Both the position numbers and the translations under genes were made by a program. Shown piece after piece: positions 58,690-64,000 of a stretch of 64,000 bases of DNA (positions are counted from its first letter, which is position 1; the number at the start of each line of letters is the position of its first letter). The notes under the pieces are model-generated. The model saw nothing but the letters and a program-made list of their open reading frames with translations, was not told the DNA's origin and made no database searches. Origin of the DNA: Ornatilinea sp. GTDB taxonomy: Bacteria; Chloroflexota; Anaerolineae; Anaerolineales; Anaerolineaceae. The stretch covers positions 89,946 to 153,945 of the forward strand of contig JAHDQE010000043.1 in assembly GCA_018433975.1 (NCBI GenBank). Reading direction: 5' to 3'.

Positions 58690-59943
58690 ATGCAAAGACT
58701 CGCTCGACTCCTGCATTATGATTATCCCGAATTAATGCCCTTATGGGTCAATGTGTTCATTGATGTGCTGGGCTTCAGTATTCTCATTCCGTTTTTGCCC
58801 TTCTTCAGCACACAATTCGGCGCACCAGCCTGGCAGATCGGACTTCTGCTCTCTACCAATGCTCTGTTTGGCTTTTTCTCCGGCCCTGTATGGGGTACCC
58901 TTAGTGACCGCTTCGGCCGTAAGCCCATCCTGTTGATTTGCCAGTTCGGCACCCTGGCGGGGTTCCTCATGCTGGCCTTCTCTACCAGTTTGTGGATGCT
59001 GTTTGCCTCGCGAATTATCGATGGGATCTTTGGTGGGAATATGCCGATTGCCAAAGCGATCATCGGTGACGTGATTCCACCTGACGAACGCAGCAAACAC
59101 ATGACCAATATTGGCGTAGCCTATGTTCTTTCCTCCTTGTTGGGACCGGGCATCGGCGGAATGCTTTCCAAATGGGGTATCCTCGTACCCGGCCTGCTCT
59201 CTGCTTCCCTGACATGTCTTGCTATCTTACTAACCGTTTTATATATTGTAGAATCAAACCCGGCCAAACGCGGTATTCCGGCCCCCGAACAGGTCCCCGC
59301 GGCACCCCAAAAACAGCGAATAAAAGAAAATGTGATCAAGAAATATCCTGTCACGCGCTATTTGCTGACACAGTGGGGGTTCCATAACCTGGCCTTCATG
59401 CTGTTCGCTTCATGTATTTCTCTATTCGCCTTTTTGCAGTTAGGGCTGAATGCCCAACAGGTCGGCCTGATGCTGACTCTGGCAGGAATTGTGCGCCTGC
59501 TGGTGCGTTTTTTGATCTTTGTCCCTCTGCTGCGCCGCCTGGGTGACCACCGCACCCTGACGTTAGGTCTGGCTACCTTTGTGGTAACCTACATCCTGCT
59601 CTGTTTTGTACGGACTCCCTTCCAATTTGCCGCCGTTCTGTGCCTGCACAGCTTTGGCGCTTCGTGCACTCGCGGCATTATGAACAGCTTTATGAGTCGT
59701 TCGGTGCAGCCCTGGGAGCAAGGACAGATGATGGGGATCTCCACTTCTATGGACAACTTCTCTCAAATCATTGGACCACTGGCAGGAGGACTTATCCTCG
59801 ACACACTCCCGTTGTGGGCTTACGGGGGATTGGCAGGTGTGCTGGCGTTGGTACCCTTTGTCATGGTCCTGCGCCCAATGGAAATTTACCGGAGCACACC
59901 CCACAGGGAAGGGGAACTGCAAATTCATACCATCGGAGATTAA
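58690..59943 (+). CDS. MFS multidrug-type exporter (TetA-like)
   Basis: 417 residues with twelve membrane helices. The MFS signature is visible in loop 2-3 as GTLSDRFGRKPIL, and motif C-like GPGIGGML follows in helix 5, as in drug/H+ antiporters. The N-terminus (MPLWVNVFIDVLGFSILIPFLPFF) matches TetA(P)-type transporters. Probably exports a toxic compound by proton antiport. It is 18 bp from the phospholipase D-like gene and likely co-transcribed with it. Confidence 0.85.
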   Translation: MQRLARLLHYDYPELMPLWVNVFIDVLGFSILIPFLPFFSTQFGAPAWQIGLLLSTNALFGFFSGPVWGTLSDRFGRKPILLICQFGTLAGFLMLAFSTSLWMLFASRIIDGIFGGNMPIAKAIIGDVIPPDERSKHMTNIGVAYVLSSLLGPGIGGMLSKWGILVPGLLSASLTCLAILLTVLYIVESNPAKRGIPAPEQVPAAPQKQRIKENVIKKYPVTRYLLTQWGFHNLAFMLFASCISLFAFLQLGLNAQQVGLMLTLAGIVRLLVRFLIFVPLLRRLGDHRTLTLGLATFVVTYILLCFVRTPFQFAAVLCLHSFGASCTRGIMNSFMSRSVQPWEQGQMMGISTSMDNFSQIIGPLAGGLILDTLPLWAYGGLAGVLALVPFVMVLRPMEIYRSTPHREGELQIHTIGD

Positions 59944-59961
59944 TCCACAGGAGAAACATTT

Positions 59962-61074
59962 ATGCTTTTATCCTTTCGCTCACGCACTACTTTGCTGTGG
60001 GGCGCGCTGGTTGCTTTATTGGTCACCTCATCTTGCGGCCTGACAGAATCATTGGACACCATCATCAGCGAACCACTCACCACCGAATCCGCCGCAGTAC
60101 ATCCCACCAATACGGTCACCGGCGATTCTTCCATTGCTGTCTTTTTTACCGACCCGAACGACCCGAACGCCGCAGATTGGACCGGTGGTCCGGATGAAAA
60201 ACTGATAGCCTCAATTGATGCAGCACAAACCAGCGTGGATATGGCCATCTACAGCATCAGTCTGGATCGAATTGGGGATGCGCTGCTGCGCGCCAGGGAA
60301 CGCGGCGTGACAGTGCGCCTGGTGCTGGAACAGGATAATCTGGAACGCAGCCTGCCCGTTCAGCTTCTGGAGCAGGGTCTGCCCATTGAGGGTGACCGCG
60401 GACAGGGGCGCATGCACAACAAATTTGTGATCATCGACGGTCGTGAAGTATGGACCGGCTCAATGAATTTCACCGGCAGCGGGGCATATAACGATAATAA
60501 TAATCTGGTCCAGATCCAATCGGACCGGGTCGCAGAGGATTACACGGTTGAGTTTGAAGAAATGTTCAACGACCACCAATTTGGAGAGGGCAGTCCGGCC
60601 AATACGCCCTATCCTACAGTAGAACTCGGTGATCTGTCCCTCGAAATCCTCTTTTCACCGGATGATGGAGTGGAAGCCCACCTGATCAAACTGATCCGGA
60701 ACGCTAAAACCAGCGTGACAGTGCTGGCCTTTTCATTCACCTCCGATGATTTGTCGGAAGCTTTGTTGGAACGGACCAACGCCGGCATCAAAGTACGCAT
60801 CGTGCTGGACGAAGAGCAGGCTTCCTCTAACACCGGTGGAGAATATCTAAAATTAAAAGATGGCGGAATGGATGTCCGCCTGGATGGCATCCCGGGCCAG
60901 ATGCATCATAAAGTGTTGATTGTAGACGAGGAATGGGTGGCTTTCGGCTCTTACAATTTCACACGCAGCGCAGAAATACGCAACGATGAGAATTTGATCC
61001 TGGCCCATAATCCTGCGTTGGCCAGGCAGTTTCTGGAAGAGTTCAATAAAATCTATGCGCAAGCCAGGCCCTGA
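59962..61074 (+). CDS. Phospholipase D-like lipoprotein
   Basis: 370 residues. Lipoprotein-like signal (VALLVTSSCGLTES, Cys at ~25). Two complete HKD motifs: HNKFVIIDGREVWTGSMN and HHKVLIVDEEWVAFGSYN, each H-x-K-x4-D-x6-G-S-x-N. The first and second halves form a pseudodimer with one active site. Members cleave or transfer phosphodiester bonds in lipids or nucleic acids; the secreted lipoprotein location suggests action on lipids or extracellular DNA. A CAGGAGAAACATTT ribosome site precedes the ATG. Confidence 0.85.
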   Translation: MLLSFRSRTTLLWGALVALLVTSSCGLTESLDTIISEPLTTESAAVHPTNTVTGDSSIAVFFTDPNDPNAADWTGGPDEKLIASIDAAQTSVDMAIYSISLDRIGDALLRARERGVTVRLVLEQDNLERSLPVQLLEQGLPIEGDRGQGRMHNKFVIIDGREVWTGSMNFTGSGAYNDNNNLVQIQSDRVAEDYTVEFEEMFNDHQFGEGSPANTPYPTVELGDLSLEILFSPDDGVEAHLIKLIRNAKTSVTVLAFSFTSDDLSEALLERTNAGIKVRIVLDEEQASSNTGGEYLKLKDGGMDVRLDGIPGQMHHKVLIVDEEWVAFGSYNFTRSAEIRNDENLILAHNPALARQFLEEFNKIYAQARP

Positions 61075-61227
61075 AAACCTGCCAACAACCCAATTTTGCT
61101 GAACCTGCCAATTCTTTGAGGGGATAAATTCACTACCGGAACGTTTGAAGAACTGACCCCATCAAGATCCATATTGAGTAAAATATTCAAAAGGATTGCT
61201 TCTATTTATTAATCACAGTTATAAATT

Positions 61228-62037
61228 ATGCCTATCATCACCCCGCAACACCTCACAAAGTTAATAGAGCTGGAAAGCCAGGTACATTACCATGAACCAC
61301 CACCCAATGGTGCCGAAACTTTCGTGTTGGTAGAGCGTTCAGCGCCGGTTATACTCTCCGCACCTCACGGAGCGATCACTTACCGCAACAGTACGCGTGA
61401 AACCTGGCATGATGAAGATGAATATACCGCCGGTTTTGCGCTCCTGTTAGGTGAGCTGTGCAATGTATCCGTAATTGCCACAATCTGGAAGAACACACAA
61501 TATGACCCAAACAACACCCGCCGGGATGGCCTGCCCTACCACAATGCAGTGCGCAACCTGATCCGGACACACAATGTACGTTTTGTGCTTGACCTGCATG
61601 GTGCATCCATGACCAGCAAGAAGCTCGATCCGGAACAAACTATCGACCTGGGGTACCGGCAGGTTCGCCACAAACCATCCGAGCATCAAGCACATCCCCC
61701 TTCAATGGAACGTGAACACATTATAAAGCTCGAAGCGCTGCTGGCAGAAGCCGGAAAGCAATCGGACCCGACCAGCTTCGTGGTAGATCACAATCATTTT
61801 GCCGCCCTCGGCCCCGGAACAATCACCACCCTGGCTGTAAACGAAAAGGAGTCGGGAAATGGCCGTCCTGTACAGGCCATCCAGATCGAAATGAAACCCC
61901 CGGTACGTACGCTGCGTCGTTTTCCGACGGCTTCACTCTACCAAACACATGGGCTCTATGAGGCCAATCCAGCCTGTGTGCGTGCTATGCTTCAGGCTCT
62001 GGCAGACTTTATTGAACATCTCAAGGAAGACTCCTGA
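61228..62037 (+). CDS. N-formylglutamate amidohydrolase-like protein
   Basis: 269 residues. The family core is visible: ILSAPHGAITYRN, a WHDEDEYTAGFALLL segment, RRDGLPYHNAVRNLI, VLDLHGAS and IQIEMKPPVR at the end. FGase-type enzymes hydrolyse N-formyl or N-acyl bonds in amino-acid breakdown. The 3' end of this gene seems to be partly repeated at about 63450-63540, after the first pilin gene. Confidence 0.8.
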   Translation: MPIITPQHLTKLIELESQVHYHEPPPNGAETFVLVERSAPVILSAPHGAITYRNSTRETWHDEDEYTAGFALLLGELCNVSVIATIWKNTQYDPNNTRRDGLPYHNAVRNLIRTHNVRFVLDLHGASMTSKKLDPEQTIDLGYRQVRHKPSEHQAHPPSMEREHIIKLEALLAEAGKQSDPTSFVVDHNHFAALGPGTITTLAVNEKESGNGRPVQAIQIEMKPPVRTLRRFPTASLYQTHGLYEANPACVRAMLQALADFIEHLKEDS

Positions 62038-62082
62038 GAGTTTTTCTAACCTTACAAAAAGCCAACAAAATCTTACATTTTT

Positions 62083-62110
62083 TTGCAACCTCCATTCTAT
62101 TCGGTATACT
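62083..62110 (+). promoter_or_regulatory. Predicted promoter of the first pilin-fusion gene
   Basis: TTGCAA (62083-62088), 16-bp spacer, TATACT (62105-62110), 46 bp before the ATG at 62156. Confidence 0.65.
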
Positions 62111-62155
62111 AATAGTAGAAATCATTTAAGTTAAAGTAAGTCATGGGTGGAAAAC

Positions 62156-63169
62156 ATGAGAAAACACACTACAAAATTTCATCGCTTTTTTCAATTCATA
62201 AACCGACAAAACCCTCGCGGGCAGGGCCTGGCTGAATACGCGCTGCTATTGGCACTGACCGGTGTCGTATTGATTGCGGGGCTGGCTGCTTTTGGCCCCG
62301 CGATTGGAGCAAATTACCACCGAATCATTGAGGCTTTCGGCATCAATACTTCCGCCGATGAAGAAGAGGAAGCCTTGCCCACCGAAGAAGCGGGAGGAGA
62401 AGACCCCGAAGAGACTCCCACTCCGATACCCACGGCCACGATCAACATCTATGTGGTCGACGGAAGTTCCATTGGCATCGCCGACGTAGCAGTATCGGTC
62501 TATCAGGACGGTAATCCCTACAAGAGTATCTCCGGCACCACCGATGCCAACGGGAAAGTGGGTTTCGTGCTCGAGCTGGGAACCTACAGCTTCATCGCTT
62601 CCTACGAAAGCCAGGAATATCCCACTGCATCTTCTTACACCCTCCCCGATGATACGGCGGCGACAATCCAGATCAGCCAACCGGAGCCCACGGAATTCAC
62701 CGTCAAAGTCGTGGACAGCCTCAACCAGCCTATGAGCGGGGTCACGGTCACACTGCACGATACCAGCGGTGCATACCTGAATGTCTCAGCGGCGACCGAC
62801 GGCAGCGGAAACGCGGTATTGACCGTCCCCGACGATGTAGTCAAGTTCAAAGCGGTAGTAGGTGGGGAGAATTACTGGTCAGCCGAAATTGATACGCAAT
62901 CGGCCACAACCACCACCATCACCGTCCCGATCGCCGACTACACCATCAAAGTGTTGAAAAGTGGCAAAATCCTCAAAAATGCAGCGGTTACTGTGCTCTA
63001 TTCCAACGGAACCAGCACCGGCATTTCCGGAACCACGAACAGTTATGGACAAGTTACGGTAACGCTAAGCCCCGGTTCTTACAAATTTAAGGTCGTAAAG
63101 AAAAGCACCTGGGTTACCGGAGCATTTGCCTTCCCCGACAGCAACCCTTTAACCATCAGTGTCAATTAA
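62156..63169 (+). CDS. Flp-type pilin fused to CNA-B-like repeat domains
   Basis: 337 residues. The N-terminus carries the class III prepilin motif G-Q-G-L-A-E-Y followed by a hydrophobic helix (ALLLALTGVVLIAGLAAFG), so it would be cut by a TadV-type peptidase and built into a Flp/Tad pilus or pseudopilus. A Glu/Pro/Thr-rich linker (~60-92) follows. Three CNA-B/carboxypeptidase-regulatory-like repeats cover ~95-335 (VYVVDGSSIGIADVAVSVYQDG type, then VKVVDSLNQPMSGVTVTLHD and IKVLKSGKILKNAAVTVLYSNG). Such beta domains are typical adhesin stalks. ATG 62156 follows GGTGG; GTG 62147 is possible. A long near-identical copy starts at 63639. Confidence 0.8.
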   Translation: MRKHTTKFHRFFQFINRQNPRGQGLAEYALLLALTGVVLIAGLAAFGPAIGANYHRIIEAFGINTSADEEEEALPTEEAGGEDPEETPTPIPTATINIYVVDGSSIGIADVAVSVYQDGNPYKSISGTTDANGKVGFVLELGTYSFIASYESQEYPTASSYTLPDDTAATIQISQPEPTEFTVKVVDSLNQPMSGVTVTLHDTSGAYLNVSAATDGSGNAVLTVPDDVVKFKAVVGGENYWSAEIDTQSATTTTITVPIADYTIKVLKSGKILKNAAVTVLYSNGTSTGISGTTNSYGQVTVTLSPGSYKFKVVKKSTWVTGAFAFPDSNPLTISVN

Positions 63170-63220
63170 TTAAACAAGTAAATCTCTCAACAACCTTATT
63201 CAATCTCTCCACAATCATCA

Positions 63221-63253
63221 CGCCCGCTCTCCTCGCTTCATCCAGAGCGGGCG
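63221..63253 (+). terminator. Hairpin after the first pilin-fusion gene
   Basis: CGCCCGCTCT / AGAGCGGGCG (10 bp) with a 13-nt loop, 51 bp after the stop. Confidence 0.7.
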
Positions 63254-63638
63254 TTGACGTTGGAGAGTTTTCATAACGCGCAAAATCGATTCGGTGAATC
63301 ACGACCGTTTCACCATGCTCAGGGGCCGAATATTCACAACGCCAGTTGCAAAACAAGGGGTACTGGAGATTATCACTCCATTCATGCCATCGGCTTAAGT
63401 TGTCCCCCTTTACGCTGGCCGCGCCGTTTTCCCGGCGAATCATTTTTTCATACACAGGCCGCCCAACCAGTCTGTGTATATGCGCTCTGGCAGGCTTCCT
63501 TGAACACATCAAAGTGGCCTTCTGAGTGCCTCCTCTCCCACCTTACAAACGACCAACACCTGCTTGTTACTCTCCCCGAATTAGCTCTACAATATCAGAA
63601 ATCATCATTTCACATCAAGAATGTGGGATAAACCTAAA
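63254..63638. other. Spacer with a degenerate fragment of the amidohydrolase 3' end
   Basis: The stretch around 63455-63560 parallels the end of the 61228 gene and its 3' flank (AACCAGTCTGTGTATATGCG and CTCTGGCAGGCTTCCTTGAA line up with the equivalents near 61970-62020; CCTTACAAACGACCAAC with CCTTACAAAAAGCCAAC). It fits a tandem duplication of amidohydrolase tail plus pilin gene. No intact gene seen. A minus-strand frame over 63162-63512 has no supporting family. Confidence 0.55.
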
Positions 63639-64000
63639 ATGGAATCGGATCACATTTCACAAAAAACCTATCGAAATCATGACAGTGGGCAGGGCCTGGC
63701 CGAGTATGCCCTGCTATTGGCACTGACCGGTGTTGTATTGATTGCGGGGCTGGCCGCTTTTGGCCCCGCGATTGGGGCGAATTACCACCGAATCATTGAG
63801 GCTTTCGGCATCAACACTTCCGCCGATGAAGAAGAGGAAGCCTTGCCCACCGAAGAAGCGGGAGGAGAAGACCCCGAAGAAACTCCCACTCCGATACCCA
63901 CGGCCACGATCAACATCTATGTGGTCGACGGAAGTTCCATTGGCATCGCCGACGTAGCAGTATCGGTCTATCAGGACGGTAATCCCTACAAGAGTATCTC
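63639..64000 (+). CDS. Second Flp-type pilin fused to CNA-B-like domains, cut by window end
   Basis: 121 residues are visible. The first ~16 residues (MESDHISQKTYRNHDS) differ from the first copy, but from GQGLAEY onward the DNA is nearly identical (from 63690), with a few mostly synonymous changes through the linker and the start of the first beta domain. It has the same prepilin motif and helix. The ATG at 63639 is the first in frame; the 3' end is outside the window. This is a recent tandem duplicate of the gene at 62156. Confidence 0.85.
   Translation, partial: MESDHISQKTYRNHDSGQGLAEYALLLALTGVVLIAGLAAFGPAIGANYHRIIEAFGINTSADEEEEALPTEEAGGEDPEETPTPIPTATINIYVVDGSSIGIADVAVSVYQDGNPYKSI

Noticed and set aside
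63162..63512. Minus-strand 116-codon frame between pilin genes
   Set aside because: No recognisable motif, spans the terminator hairpin and the duplicated amidohydrolase fragment.

Overview
The window looks like a chromosomal contig from a moderately GC-rich bacterium, most plausibly a member of the Chloroflexota (Anaerolineae-like). This is inferred from gene content, not from a marker gene. The pointers are Flp-type pilins with the QGLAEYALL motif, many lipoproteins, an F420-type (LLM class) oxidoreductase, ECF sigma factors paired with large extracytoplasmic anti-sigma-like proteins, and a multi-PAS HD-GYP sensor. I saw no rRNA, tRNA or CRISPR array.

Layout. 0-6.5 kb: a truncated ROK regulator/kinase on the minus strand, then two tandem sigma/anti-sigma modules and a lipoprotein. 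6.6-14.6 kb: an AT-richer accessory region of small, unrelated, mostly immunity-like proteins (DUF2019-, Imm26- and DUF4279-like), separated by palindromic repeats. It also holds a REP-associated tyrosine transposase (RAYT) bordered by its own palindromes, a three-copy composite repeat and a frameshifted RHS-core remnant. 14.6-24.2 kb: a methyltransferase, a LuxR-type regulator, a MerR/TipAS regulator divergent from a large papain-like surface protein, a collapsed duplicate of that pair, and a two-component system. 24.4-30.1 kb: a peroxiredoxin-like lipoprotein with an in-frame UGA (candidate selenoprotein), small envelope proteins, a decayed dienelactone hydrolase, a DUF302 protein, a HEAT-repeat protein and ketopantoate reductase. 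30.1-37.1 kb: a minus-strand lipoprotein hydrolase/ABC exporter/VanZ group, a YgjP metallopeptidase, and GyrI-like, GNAT and glyoxalase genes. 37.2-39 kb: a small insert bounded by direct repeats, carrying a HAD-like lipoprotein. 39-44.2 kb: a second minus-strand cluster of small lipoproteins and immunity-like proteins, with tandem duplications and a second REP family. 44.4-54 kb: housekeeping and detoxification genes (NUDIX x2, GNAT x2, LLM oxidoreductase, ADP-ribosylglycohydrolase, LysM protein). 54-64 kb: a giant Cache-PAS-GAF-HD-GYP sensor, an MFS exporter, a phospholipase D-like lipoprotein, an N-formylglutamate amidohydrolase-like protein, and two near-identical tandem Flp-pilin/CNA-B-like fusion genes, the second cut by the window edge.

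Most notable: the UGA-containing peroxiredoxin with a UPPC motif and a correctly spaced hairpin; the RAYT/REP system and its palindromes, including a pair with identical flanks and an exactly inverted core; the MerR-surface protease locus and its miniature copy that keeps only signal peptide and membrane anchor; and the duplicated pilin-fusion genes.
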